Shown here: positions 7,896 to 17,804 of the stretch, one piece after another
Layout: each line of letters begins with the position of its first letter
Position numbering within the stretch: the first letter of the stretch is position 1
Assembly (NCBI GenBank): GCA_965203305.1
Contig: OZ241874.1
Coordinates: 2,852,001-2,916,000 of the forward strand
Source: Bin80 sp965203305
Lineage (GTDB): Bacteria > Bacteroidota > Rhodothermia > Rhodothermales > Bin80
Length of the DNA stretch: 64,000 bases
Direction: 5' to 3'
The notes under the pieces: generated by a model
Seen by the model: only the letters and a program-made list of their open reading frames with translations
Told to the model about the DNA's origin: nothing
Databases searched by the model: none
Made by a program: the position numbers and the translations under genes

Positions 7896-7903
7896 TTTTG
7901 TAA
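7896..7903. repeat. right copy of 8-bp direct repeat TTTTGTAA
   Basis: This exact copy of the octamer at 3235-3242 directly abuts the right end of tnpB element 2. Joining the two outer flanks across one copy would give a continuous ancestral sequence (ACAGG-TTTTGTAA-CCATCAGG). Confidence 0.6.
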
Positions 7904-8414
7904 CCATCAGGACTCCGATACAGTCCTTTGATTCCCTTGCAAAAAGATTTTCAGGGTAGTCGAAATTGAGCCGGTCGGGATAAAAGAAAGGGCAGATTTG
8001 ATTCGTAGCAGAGAGTACCGAAATTTCTTCGTAATGTCAGGGAAATTGATGCCAGTATGGGCAGCGAGCCCCGTAGAAACAGGTGTATACCTTGCAACCT
8101 ATAATCAAGCCGAGCCCAAAAAATCTGGCGAAAAGTAACCGAATCTTGCACTATGCCTGAACTTGTCCACTGGCTTTTTTGGACTTCGAAAAACCACAAT
8201 AATTAAGATTTTTTTGGTATTACTGCAATTACTGTGGATAGAGGCTCAGATTTCCATGGAAGAAGAGGACCGCCCACGAAAGATACAGCCAAATTAGTGT
8301 GCGTAAAATTTATGAAAACCCTTTCTTTTCCAATTTTTTAGTATATTCTTTCTGTCCGTGTTATATTACTGTAGCACGCGAAATTCGTCGCACTCTCACA
8401 AACCTCTGAAATCC
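7904..8414. other. intergenic region with a coding remnant and a decayed IS end
   Basis: No complete gene is seen. A forward frame ending at 8138 reads like protein (EYRNFFVMSGKLMPVWAASP, then ETGVYLATYNQAEPKKSGEK) but lacks a credible start and is probably the 3' remnant of a gene. From 8157 the sequence CTGAACTTGTCCACTGG, then TTTTTTGGACTTCGAAAAACC, then AATAATTAAG aligns with the end of MITE family 2 at 20332, so it is likely an orphan end of a related element. The AT-rich 8320-8400 part probably holds the promoter for the large operon that follows. Confidence 0.45.
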
Positions 8415-10598
8415 ATGAGATCTTCTATCATTTCCCTTTTCGTTATTGGACTCCTGTTCACAGGAATCCCCCATGCACAGGGACAAGCCGGCCCGGAACT
8501 GGGTGACGACTTTATCTTCTTTGTGAACGGCACAAACGCCCAGGTCCCGAATTTTGACGGGGCCATCATTGATGATCCTGCGGATCCGACCAACAAGGTC
8601 ATTAAATACGCATACGGAGACTGGTCTTTTCAAGCCTTCCGCTTTGCGTCGGATACAGGACGAGACATGTCTGCAAACCGGGAGGATGGAGATGTACTGC
8701 ATGCCCGAATTTGGGTAGATCCCGCCAATGCCGGAAAGCCCAATGTTCAATTGCTGCTGGAAGACAAGACGGACGGACAGCCCGAGAATGATGGCTCCGC
8801 AGATCTGCCCTTCCGTCTGGTCTGGCGTATTCCTGAGAGCATGCGGGACGGAGAGTGGCATGAGATTTCGGTACCGCTTCCCCCACCCACATACATGGAA
8901 CTGGAAAATGCCAAGAAGGCTGGCGAACTGGATGGTCTGGACAGCCTCTGGAAATATGCCGGAGCATGGTCCAGCGGCGGATTTGGGGTTGGAGTTGCCG
9001 ATGAACTGGGACCCGAAACCGCAGAAAACCCCGCGCTATGGGAAGAATATGAGTGGACCAATGTTCAGAATCTGGGGGTGCACTTTGACAATAATCAGCA
9101 GGGCGGGGATATTTATCTGGATGATGTCTATATCGGAGCCCCGAATCTGGATCTCTCCATAGCATCCGATCCCCCCGCTGCCGCCACAGGCGTGACCGCC
9201 GAAGCAACGGCCGACAGCAACACGATATCGTGGATGGCCATATCCGATGTTGGTGGATACAATGTTTACTACAGCATGGAAGAGATTATGGATCTTTCGG
9301 ACCCCGGTGTAGGACTGGTCGCACGAATAGATGACCCCATGTCCACTTCCATCGGTCACAAGTTTCAGCTTCCGCACTCCAGTCTGTCCCCGCTTACCCT
9401 GCATTATGCCGTGACAACACTCAGCTATTTCGGGGTGGAAAATGAGGACCTGTCCATGAGTCAGGCAAATGTTGAAAATGAAAACTTCCCGGTCTATCCT
9501 TACATCGCAGAACTGACCGAAAGCCATGCTGAGCACTTGACTGATCTTCTGTTTGACAACTCCTTTGAGGATGTGGCAAGCGGATTCCCTGAAAACCATA
9601 TGCCGTTTGAACTCAACAAGGAAAACTCAAAGCCAGGAGACGGCGGACGGATCTCCGAGGACGATGACCTGAGCGGCAAATTGTGGGCCGGCTACAATGC
9701 GGATCCGCCCGAGCTCTATCTTTATGTGGAAGTGATGGATGATCAGGTCACCCTGCAGGGAGCAGAAGGCGAACCCAGTGCCGGGTGGCAACACGACAGT
9801 ATTGAGTTTGGCTGGGGGAACTATGATGTCAGGGATGTGGCAGGAGGAGGGATCTTTACAGGATCGCCCCATACAGAAATGAAGCGCGGAGAGTTTGCGG
9901 ATTACCAGTTTCGCATTCTGGGGCAGGGAGATGGCACAAAAGAGGGAACAGAGGCAAAAGCATTCGTAGGATGGAGTATTGATGCAGTGCCGCAGGGAGC
10001 AGGAGCAATCTACGATCAGCTTATGGATGGAACCCAGGTAATCGGGTATAAAATTCTTGCTTTGATTCCCATGGACCAAATTCAGAATGTGGACCAGATG
10101 GATGCGCTTACCGTCTTTCCCTCTGGTGACGAGATTAAATATTATCCGTTCAATTTTGTGCTGAATGATCAGGACGATGGACAGTCGCGTGACAACCAGA
10201 TTCAATGGTCCATGAAAGCAAATGCAGATGGTCAGTGGTGGAATACGCCGGCGCAGTGGCCTGCCGTGGCACTTACCGCCCCAATGCTTCCCCCGCCCAC
10301 AAGCATTGCCGAGGCTGACGAGCTTCCAGGGGAGATTGTTCTGGAGCAGAATTATCCGAACCCCTTCAATCCGGGTACTTCCATCCAATTCTCGCTTCCT
10401 GCATCCGAAACTGTCACGCTCCGCGTATTTGACTCGCTGGGACGAGTGGTCTCCACGCTGATTGATCAAAAGCAGCATGCCGCAGGAAGGCATACGGTCC
10501 GGTTTGATGCCTCCGGGCTGGCTTCCGGTGTATATCTGTACCAACTTGAGGCAGGATCTTCTGTGCTGATGTCACGAGGCATGCTTCTGGTCAAATAA
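8415..10598 (+). CDS. secreted protein with CBM9/DOMON-like domain and T9SS sorting domain
   Basis: This 727-residue protein has a signal peptide (MRSSIISLFVIGLLFTGIPHA), an N-terminal carbohydrate-binding-like region, an FN3-like segment near residues 255-340 (NTISWMAISDVGGYNVYYS), a CBM9/DOMON-like beta-sandwich around 365-615 (ELYLYVEVMDDQV; DSIEFGWGNYD), and a C-terminal type IX sorting domain from about 640 (LEQNYPNPFNP to MLLVK). It is therefore predicted to cross the outer membrane by T9SS and stay at the cell surface or be released. ATG 8415 is preferred over an ATG at 8358 because it begins the signal peptide. Its TAATG overlap with the TonB receptor gene opens a five-gene operon. 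Glycan binding is inferred, not shown. Confidence 0.8.
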   Translation: MRSSIISLFVIGLLFTGIPHAQGQAGPELGDDFIFFVNGTNAQVPNFDGAIIDDPADPTNKVIKYAYGDWSFQAFRFASDTGRDMSANREDGDVLHARIWVDPANAGKPNVQLLLEDKTDGQPENDGSADLPFRLVWRIPESMRDGEWHEISVPLPPPTYMELENAKKAGELDGLDSLWKYAGAWSSGGFGVGVADELGPETAENPALWEEYEWTNVQNLGVHFDNNQQGGDIYLDDVYIGAPNLDLSIASDPPAAATGVTAEATADSNTISWMAISDVGGYNVYYSMEEIMDLSDPGVGLVARIDDPMSTSIGHKFQLPHSSLSPLTLHYAVTTLSYFGVENEDLSMSQANVENENFPVYPYIAELTESHAEHLTDLLFDNSFEDVASGFPENHMPFELNKENSKPGDGGRISEDDDLSGKLWAGYNADPPELYLYVEVMDDQVTLQGAEGEPSAGWQHDSIEFGWGNYDVRDVAGGGIFTGSPHTEMKRGEFADYQFRILGQGDGTKEGTEAKAFVGWSIDAVPQGAGAIYDQLMDGTQVIGYKILALIPMDQIQNVDQMDALTVFPSGDEIKYYPFNFVLNDQDDGQSRDNQIQWSMKANADGQWWNTPAQWPAVALTAPMLPPPTSIAEADELPGEIVLEQNYPNPFNPGTSIQFSLPASETVTLRVFDSLGRVVSTLIDQKQHAAGRHTVRFDASGLASGVYLYQLEAGSSVLMSRGMLLVK

Positions 10599-13366
10599 TG
10601 CAAACTTTGTCGGGGCGCAAGTCTATCGGGTTCTTCGTGATCCTGTTCTTGCTATGTGTCGGCAGGGTGGAGCGTTCATCCGCCCATCCTGCCGATGATG
10701 GCCCGACCGGAAAGGTGGCAGGAAGAGTCCTTGAATCGGGTACGGATCTGGGACTGCCCGGCGTAAATGTGGTGCTTGTCGGAACCTCCATTGGTGGAGT
10801 GACGGACTCGGAAGGCTACTATCACATCCTGAATATTCCCCCAGGAATCTACAGCGTCCGGGCTTCCTTCATCGGATTTGCGACCGTGATTACGCAAAAT
10901 GTGCGCGTGGTCCAAGATCAGACCTCCACAGTCAACTTTGCACTGCGAGAGGAAACCATTGAGGGCGAGGAGCTCGTTGTCGTAGCGGAACGCCCCATCG
11001 TGGAAATGGACCGGACGACCACAACCTCTGTGATTGATGCCGAGCAGCTGGAAGTCCTGCCCGTCACCAATGTGCAGGATGCCATCAACCTACAGGCCGG
11101 GGTGGTAGATGGACATTTTCGCGGGGGGCGGATTGGGGAAGTCACCTACCTCGTCAACGGGGTCCCGATCACAAATGCGTTCAGTCGGGAATCCGCATTT
11201 GATATCGAACAGAATATGGTGCAGAGTCTGGAGGTCATCAGCGGCGTATTCAATGCGGAGTATGGCCAGGCGACCAGCGGGGTCGTGAATATCGTCACCA
11301 AGGATGTCCCGGATGTCTGGAGTGGCTCCGTTCTGGCATATACAGGGGCAATTGCCAGTACCCGAAAACTGGAGTTTGTGAACCGGACAGCGGACGCGGG
11401 CCCGACACTCGCCTTTTCTGACTTCGCTCCAGATACCGTTTCGTTCGCCAATGCTGCCTCACTTCCCAATCTGGTGGATGTACAGGCATCCATCGGCGGG
11501 CCCCTGATTCGGGAGCGTCTCGGGATTCAGGCCACAGTTCGGTACCTGCAGGACAACTCTCATTTTATTGGACGAAATCTGTTTGCCCCGTCCGATTCAT
11601 CCCGGAATCTGAATACCGGCCTTCCTCCAAGTGCCTGGAGTATTGCCTCCTCTGGAGACGGAGAGTTCGTGCCTCGCAATCGCACAGATCGCATTTCAGT
11701 AAACAGTTCGCTGGGCTATTCCGTGACCTCCCGACTGAACCTTGATTACAATGTGTTCCTGCAATCAGGGACTTTCCAGCCATACAGCCACTTCCGCAAA
11801 TACACTCCTGACGGAATCAATACGGTGCATTTCTTTAACCAGACACATATTCTGGGAGTACGGTATACCGTCAGCAGCAATGCATTTGCGAATCTGTCAT
11901 ACAGTTACCTGCATGACAAGACGGATGTATACCTGTACAAGTCTCCATTTGACGAACGCCATGTAAGCAGTGATTTTGGCTCTCTGCAAGGGGCAAACGC
12001 ATTTGCTGTCGGGGGAAATGATCTGTCCCAGAGTGATCAGCTCACAGCAACCCACACCATTGTTGCCGACTATACCCATCAACTCAACCGGGTTCACCTG
12101 ATAAAGGTGGGAGTCCAGGCCCGGCTGCATCGTCTGGATAACCGGGATTTCGGAATTGAACGCTCATTTCGAACCGGGAATCTCCCCCAGCCATCTCCCG
12201 ACCAGTTTGCCGACAATCTTCTCCAGGCAAAACCTCTGGAATTCTCGGCATACATTCAGGACAAGATGGAGTTCACGGGCCTGATTGTGAATGCAGGACT
12301 GCGTTTTGATTACTTTGACCCAGATTATCTTTCTCCGATCTCCTGGAGCCAGGGAGAGCTTGACCAGATCCCCGATCCTGAAAATCCGGGAAGCACACGT
12401 TCCAACCGGGAGCCAGCCAAATCAGACCTGCAGCTCAGCCCGCGTCTCGGAGTGGCCTTTCCGATTTCGGAGACAGGCGTGATGCGTTTTTCTGCAGGAC
12501 TGTTCTTCCAGATCCCCTCCTTTAGCCTCCTGTATACAAATCCGGAATACGAAATCAACCCGGCATCCCTGTCCAATTCATTTGGAAACCCTGGAATCAA
12601 CCCCGAACGGACACTTTCCTTTGAAATTGGTCTGCAACAGGGGTTCACACGCCGCATAGGTATGGAAGTTACCGTCTTCTCGCGAGATGTACGGAATCTG
12701 ACCGGACAAGAAATCTCACGGACACCGCAGGGGGACTTCGTGATCCGATGGATCAACCGGGATTACGGAACCATACGAGGACTTACATTCTCCCTGTTCC
12801 AGCGTCCTGGTGGTCCTCTGAGCTGGACACTGGATTATACATTGCAATTTGCCGAGGGAACTTCTTCCAGCCCGGGGGAGGCATTTGGTCGGCAGCAAGC
12901 CGGTCTGGACGAAATTCTCTCTCTCGTACGACTGGACTGGGACCGCAGGCATGTACTCAACAATACGATCACCTTTCAGCCATTCTCGGGGCTGTCCGTT
13001 ACACTGATTAACCGTTTGCAGAGCGGGACACCATACACAACCGTACGGGAGTTTATTCGCTCTGTCAAAAAGAACAACGCTACGAAGCCGCTCATTTTTG
13101 GCTCGGATATGCGCATCTACTATCGCATTCCAGGAATACAGCCCAACATACAGCTGTTCCTGCAGGCGCAGAATATCTTTGATACGGTCCAGGAGGTTGG
13201 CGTGTACGAAGATACCGGTCGAGCCGATGAATCTGTTACTCTGGAACTGTTTCGGCGGACGGGGGCACAAGTAGGTGGACTGAATAGCCTGGATGAATTC
13301 TTTTACCGCCAGGAAAATTTTGGCGCACCCCGCAAGGTCAGCATCGGACTTAACTACCGCTTCTAA
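10598..13366 (+). CDS. TonB-dependent receptor with carboxypeptidase-like N-terminal domain
   Basis: This 922-residue outer-membrane receptor has a signal peptide, a CarboxypepD_reg-like beta-sandwich (GRVLESGTDLGLPGVNVVLV, then GGVTDSEGYYHILNIPPG), a plug domain (about 130-235, with EYGQATSGVVNIVTK) and a long beta-barrel ending in aromatic YRF. The family imports bulky ligands using TonB energy; the surface partner encoded just upstream may deliver or recognise the substrate, as SusD-like proteins do. No SusD homologue is present. Start and stop overlap both neighbours (TAATG). A glycan substrate is plausible from the CBM-like neighbour but unproven. Confidence 0.9.
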   Translation: MQTLSGRKSIGFFVILFLLCVGRVERSSAHPADDGPTGKVAGRVLESGTDLGLPGVNVVLVGTSIGGVTDSEGYYHILNIPPGIYSVRASFIGFATVITQNVRVVQDQTSTVNFALREETIEGEELVVVAERPIVEMDRTTTTSVIDAEQLEVLPVTNVQDAINLQAGVVDGHFRGGRIGEVTYLVNGVPITNAFSRESAFDIEQNMVQSLEVISGVFNAEYGQATSGVVNIVTKDVPDVWSGSVLAYTGAIASTRKLEFVNRTADAGPTLAFSDFAPDTVSFANAASLPNLVDVQASIGGPLIRERLGIQATVRYLQDNSHFIGRNLFAPSDSSRNLNTGLPPSAWSIASSGDGEFVPRNRTDRISVNSSLGYSVTSRLNLDYNVFLQSGTFQPYSHFRKYTPDGINTVHFFNQTHILGVRYTVSSNAFANLSYSYLHDKTDVYLYKSPFDERHVSSDFGSLQGANAFAVGGNDLSQSDQLTATHTIVADYTHQLNRVHLIKVGVQARLHRLDNRDFGIERSFRTGNLPQPSPDQFADNLLQAKPLEFSAYIQDKMEFTGLIVNAGLRFDYFDPDYLSPISWSQGELDQIPDPENPGSTRSNREPAKSDLQLSPRLGVAFPISETGVMRFSAGLFFQIPSFSLLYTNPEYEINPASLSNSFGNPGINPERTLSFEIGLQQGFTRRIGMEVTVFSRDVRNLTGQEISRTPQGDFVIRWINRDYGTIRGLTFSLFQRPGGPLSWTLDYTLQFAEGTSSSPGEAFGRQQAGLDEILSLVRLDWDRRHVLNNTITFQPFSGLSVTLINRLQSGTPYTTVREFIRSVKKNNATKPLIFGSDMRIYYRIPGIQPNIQLFLQAQNIFDTVQEVGVYEDTGRADESVTLELFRRTGAQVGGLNSLDEFFYRQENFGAPRKVSIGLNYRF

Positions 13367-16300
13367 TGCAGACAGGAAAGAATATCCATTGTATCCTTGC
13401 CGGACTGTTCATTGTCTGCACACTGCCCCAAGTCTCGTACGGACAGAATATCTCCCGCGATCTCCGGGGAGACGAGGAGCTGATCGCACGTGGTGTAATG
13501 GACGGGAACCTGATTGAAACCAACTTTCGCAATCATGGGGAACTGGCTCGGTGGAATGACCTGCCATGGGGAATCTGGCCACGAGGAATTGGAGGACGGC
13601 ATATTGATGGAGTTGGGATTATGGTAGCTGGACAGGTCCCGGGAGAGCGCCTCAAATGGTCCGAATTTTTTCCGGGGGCAAGATCTGATACAATTCTGAA
13701 CCCTGTGATTCTTACCTACCGGGACTTCGGCAAACGACTAAGCCCGGACGGATCACTCTGGGGATGGACCCCACTGCCGGGATTCATGAATGAAAACCGG
13801 CTGGATCCGATTACTGGACAGCGGACCCCAACACCTGCACTCAGTGATGATCCCAGCTCTTGGCCCCGGTTCTGGCCTGACCGCCTGAACAACCCTGATG
13901 ATCCCGGCTGGGCCGGAAACTGGAACGGATTTTTTGGCCGTGGGGTCTTTAATGCGGATCTGGAGAGTTTCTATGTGATGGATGACTTTACCGATCAGGA
14001 ATATGCCGTTGATCCTGATACCCGGCGGCCCAACAGCGAATATGGTGTGTACTATGCCAGCAGTCAGGACTCCACGATTGGGGGCATGGGCCTGCAAACA
14101 CAGGTTCGGCTGTTCCAGTGGGCGAATGTTCTGGCAGAAGACCTCATGTTTATCCTGTACCGCATCACAAATGTGACCAACAAGTCTCATTCTGCCCTCT
14201 ACCTGGGACAAATCATGGATTATGGTCTGGGGAACGAAGAGGGGGACGAAAATGCCGCGTTTGACCCTCAGCAGGATGTTGCCTATGGCTGGGATCAGGA
14301 CGGGATAGGTACCCGCCCCACCGGAGGAAACTATTCGCTTGGATATACCGGGTTCGCATTCCTGGAAAGCCCCGCCCGTGCACGGGACGGAAGGGATAAT
14401 GATGAAGATGGAATGACGGACGAATCCAGATTCAACGGCCCCGGCACACTTGTACAGGGACAGCAGCAGATCCTGGGGACTGCCACCGCAATGTATAATC
14501 TGGCAAACTTTGAAGCCTACTACGGCCCCATTTCGTCACGCCCTGCCTACACGGCAGGACGGTGGTGGACCGGAGATGAAAATATGGACTGGGTGGGATT
14601 CTCTGATGATAATGGCAACGGAGTTCTGGACCCGGGAGAGGCACTGAACAATGATGTGGGACGCGACGGACAGGGACCGTTTGATCTCGGATACCCCGGC
14701 CCTGATGACGGAGAGGCAGACGGAATCCCCACTCCCGGAGAACCGAACTTTGATGAACTGGATGTGGACGAGTCTGATCAGGTTGGTCTGACTGGATTTG
14801 ATTTGCAGACACGCCCCTTCTATGAGAGTGGGGACAACCTGCGGGAAGACTCCTGGATGTGGGACCGCATTATTAACCATGCCCAGTTTCCGCTTGGAAC
14901 AAAGCCGGAAGCCTTCAAAGCCGACCTGGAACCGTTCATCCTGTTCTCTTCCGGACCCATTGGACTCGAACCGGAGGGAACCGATTTTTTCTCTACGGCC
15001 TGGATCTTTGGGGAAGATGAGCGTGACTTTTTCAAGAATCGCCGCACGGCACAGAGCATTTTCAATGCAGATTACAACTTTGCCCAGCCTCCCTTCCTTC
15101 CCAAGCTCACTGCGGTCGCTGGGGATGGACGCGTGGTGCTCAGCTGGGATACACTCGCTGTTCGCAGCTTTGACCGCTTTACCCAGGAATTTGACTTTGA
15201 AGGATTCAAGCTCTACAAAGGAACCGATCCCCTGCTCTTTGATGCACGTACCATCACCAATCTGGACGGAGTGGCAACATTCTTCAAGCCGATTGCACAG
15301 TGGGATCTGGAGAACGATATAGAAGGAGCCGTGACTGTACTGGAAGGCGAAGCCGTCTACTACCTCGGAGACGATACAGGTCTGCAATTTTACTACATTG
15401 ACGAAAATGTAACGAATGGAATCACCTACTACTATGCGCTGGTCGCCTATGACCGGGGGTTCCGTGATCCTGACGATCCACGCAAGGAGCCCATTGATCC
15501 GCAGGAGAATTCCTTCAATATCAGTGTGAACCAGGCAGGTCGTCTGACCGGATTTTCCCAAAATGCAGCGGTGGTAACTCCCCGATCTGTCCCTGCAGGA
15601 TATGTGGAAGGGGGAGCGAACGAAGACTTGAGTCGCGTGACCGAAGGGATTGGGGCTGGGTCCATCCGTGTAAGACTACTCCAGGAGGGCATCGCAGATT
15701 TTGACGGGGTCTATCGCATCTCCTTCTTCAGCGAACCCGTATCTGATGTCTCTGATCTCTATCGCACGAGAACCTATGAAGTAGTCAATGTTGCCTCTGG
15801 CGAGAAGCTGATTGAATCTTCCCCAATTGTGGAGTCTACTCCGCCCTCTGGCGGATTCGTCATTGACATTAACAATGTTGACTGTCCCCCTCCCCTTGGC
15901 TGCGAACTGGATCGGGTACAGACCGGATTCCTTGCAAACGAAGGTACACAGAACGAAGTCTATGATCTGGATCCACGCAACCTGGATGGCTACTCCACGA
16001 ACTGGGTGGCATCCGTGGATCGGGATACGACAGCGGCGTTTCGGGCATCCCCAGACGATTACAAACTGATCTGGGTATCTCCAAATGATTCTCTGTATCG
16101 CCCGCCACGATTCTTTGGATATCTGCGGGGAGAGGTTCCCATTTTCACGATCAACGAAACCAAAAATACTCCGGCAGAACTCTTTATGGAGGATACGAAT
16201 GGGAGCGGGGAGTTTGATGCCGGCGATCAGGCGATCATTGCCGAACGTCCCGGCAGACGCGGTCCCTGGCGTTTTCGTTACCGCATCCGCTTCAATGCAG

Positions 16301-16749
16301 CAGACGGTGGAAATTCCACTGCTCCCTCTGCGGGAAACTCCTTTCATATCACCAGCAAAAAACCTTTTGCAACCGGTGACTTCTTCCAATTTACCCTTCG
16401 CTCTTCCCGGATTGACTCCGAACTGGCACAGAACGAGCTGGATCGAATTGCCGTAGTTCCGAATCCCTATGTTGGAACCTCCACGTTTGAGCCGCGCAGC
16501 CAGATTGAAGGCCGGGGAGAGCGAAGAGTCCAGTTTATCCATCTTCCTCCCCAATGCACAATCCGCATCTTTAATATCCGGGGAGAGCTGATTCGCACCC
16601 TTCACCATGATAGCGTAACGAGTGATGGAGCGAGGTGGTGGGATCTGCGCACGGAAGAACAGCAGGATATTGCGTACGGGGTGTACATATTCCATGTGGA
16701 AGCTCCTGGAATTGGAGAACATGTGGGAAAATTTGCGCTGGTTAAATGA
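13366..16749 (+). CDS. very large secreted protein with C-terminal T9SS-like domain
   Basis: This 1127-residue protein starts with a signal peptide (MQTGKNIHCILAGLFIVCTL). It has a long N-terminal region rich in Asp, Gly, Pro and Trp, with calcium-binding-like DGRDNDEDGMTDES and DDNGNGVLDPGEA stretches, FN3-like segments in the middle (FDFEGFKLYKG; ITYYYALVAYDRG), and a C-terminal module with VPNPYVG, then RIFNIRGELIRTL, and a final FALVK. That end resembles sorting domains of T9SS cargo. The Asp-rich loops suggest calcium binding. It overlaps the receptor upstream (TAATG) and the PorV-like gene downstream (ATGA). I recognise the architecture but no enzymatic domain. Confidence 0.75.
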   Translation: MQTGKNIHCILAGLFIVCTLPQVSYGQNISRDLRGDEELIARGVMDGNLIETNFRNHGELARWNDLPWGIWPRGIGGRHIDGVGIMVAGQVPGERLKWSEFFPGARSDTILNPVILTYRDFGKRLSPDGSLWGWTPLPGFMNENRLDPITGQRTPTPALSDDPSSWPRFWPDRLNNPDDPGWAGNWNGFFGRGVFNADLESFYVMDDFTDQEYAVDPDTRRPNSEYGVYYASSQDSTIGGMGLQTQVRLFQWANVLAEDLMFILYRITNVTNKSHSALYLGQIMDYGLGNEEGDENAAFDPQQDVAYGWDQDGIGTRPTGGNYSLGYTGFAFLESPARARDGRDNDEDGMTDESRFNGPGTLVQGQQQILGTATAMYNLANFEAYYGPISSRPAYTAGRWWTGDENMDWVGFSDDNGNGVLDPGEALNNDVGRDGQGPFDLGYPGPDDGEADGIPTPGEPNFDELDVDESDQVGLTGFDLQTRPFYESGDNLREDSWMWDRIINHAQFPLGTKPEAFKADLEPFILFSSGPIGLEPEGTDFFSTAWIFGEDERDFFKNRRTAQSIFNADYNFAQPPFLPKLTAVAGDGRVVLSWDTLAVRSFDRFTQEFDFEGFKLYKGTDPLLFDARTITNLDGVATFFKPIAQWDLENDIEGAVTVLEGEAVYYLGDDTGLQFYYIDENVTNGITYYYALVAYDRGFRDPDDPRKEPIDPQENSFNISVNQAGRLTGFSQNAAVVTPRSVPAGYVEGGANEDLSRVTEGIGAGSIRVRLLQEGIADFDGVYRISFFSEPVSDVSDLYRTRTYEVVNVASGEKLIESSPIVESTPPSGGFVIDINNVDCPPPLGCELDRVQTGFLANEGTQNEVYDLDPRNLDGYSTNWVASVDRDTTAAFRASPDDYKLIWVSPNDSLYRPPRFFGYLRGEVPIFTINETKNTPAELFMEDTNGSGEFDAGDQAIIAERPGRRGPWRFRYRIRFNAADGGNSTAPSAGNSFHITSKKPFATGDFFQFTLRSSRIDSELAQNELDRIAVVPNPYVGTSTFEPRSQIEGRGERRVQFIHLPPQCTIRIFNIRGELIRTLHHDSVTSDGARWWDLRTEEQQDIAYGVYIFHVEAPGIGEHVGKFALVK

Positions 16750-17804
16750 TGCGAGCCGCTCTACAGACTGTCGCCTGCCAAGTTGCGCTGCTGTTCGTAC
16801 TGATCAGTGGCAGTGTGGGAATTGCACTGGCACAAAGCCGTTCGGGGACGACAGCTGCAAATTTTCTGACGATTGGAACTGGAGCACGAGGGCAGGCACT
16901 GGGACACGCCTACACCGCTCTGGCCACCGGCGCAGATGCACTTTTCTGGAATCCGGCTGGGGCTGCCCGTGCGTATGAAGATAGAGCTTCGGGCGGGGTG
17001 TTCTTATCGCATTCGCGCTGGTTTGCCGACATTCAGTATAACGCCGCTTCTGTCACAGTCCCCGTGTATGGCGATCACGTATTGGGACTGAGCGTGGCAG
17101 CCGTAAACTACGGGACCATGAAAGTGCGGACCGTAGCGTTCCCGGAAGGGACAGGCGAAACCTTCCGTGCGAGTGATTTCAGTCTGGGACTGAGCTATGC
17201 ACAACCTCTCACAGAATCGTTCTACTTTGGAGGCACTGCCAAGTATGTACGCCAGCAGATCAGGGACATGACTGCCAGTACGATTGGATTTGATATTGGC
17301 TTTGTTCTGAAATCTGACTATCTCCGCGGTCTGATTCTGGCGGCATCCATTCAGAATTTCGGGGGGAAAATGCAAATGAGTGGAGTCAACAGTGTCGTAT
17401 TCGTTGACATTGACGCCAAGATCAGCGGAAACAACCCCGATATTCCTGCTCGCATTGAGATGGATTCATGGGATCTGCCGCTCTCCTTCAAATTTGGGCT
17501 TGCCATGCCCGTTGTACAGGCTGGCATGATAGAGCTGTCTGCCCTTGCAGACATACAGCAGAGCAACGACAACAGCTTGAACGGAGATGCTGGCATGCAA
17601 CTGCGCATTCACAACCGGACCTTCAATTTTGATGTTCGGGGAGGATACAAGGATCTCTTTCTGGACAATGTGGACAGTCACCTGACCTTTGGAGCCGGAA
17701 TAGATGTGCGGGCATTCGGCGTTCGGCTTGGCTTTGATTATGCGTACACGCCATACAACCTCCTCGGGCAAACGCAAGTGGTGGACTTCCGGGTATATTT
17801 CTGA
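16746..17804 (+). CDS. PorV/PorQ family outer-membrane barrel protein
   Basis: This 352-residue protein has a signal peptide followed by the family hallmark FLTIGTGARGQALGHAYTAL and DALFWNPAGAA, then alternating beta-strand sequence to a terminal FRVYF typical of outer-membrane barrels. PorV shuttles T9SS cargo from the translocon to the attachment complex, and PorQ-like relatives are linked to surface attachment. Co-transcription with two sorting-domain proteins fits a dedicated export or attachment role, though many FCB genomes carry several paralogues. Two tandem ATG codons (16746 and 16749) are possible starts; the first overlaps the upstream stop. Confidence 0.85.
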   Translation: MMRAALQTVACQVALLFVLISGSVGIALAQSRSGTTAANFLTIGTGARGQALGHAYTALATGADALFWNPAGAARAYEDRASGGVFLSHSRWFADIQYNAASVTVPVYGDHVLGLSVAAVNYGTMKVRTVAFPEGTGETFRASDFSLGLSYAQPLTESFYFGGTAKYVRQQIRDMTASTIGFDIGFVLKSDYLRGLILAASIQNFGGKMQMSGVNSVVFVDIDAKISGNNPDIPARIEMDSWDLPLSFKFGLAMPVVQAGMIELSALADIQQSNDNSLNGDAGMQLRIHNRTFNFDVRGGYKDLFLDNVDSHLTFGAGIDVRAFGVRLGFDYAYTPYNLLGQTQVVDFRVYF

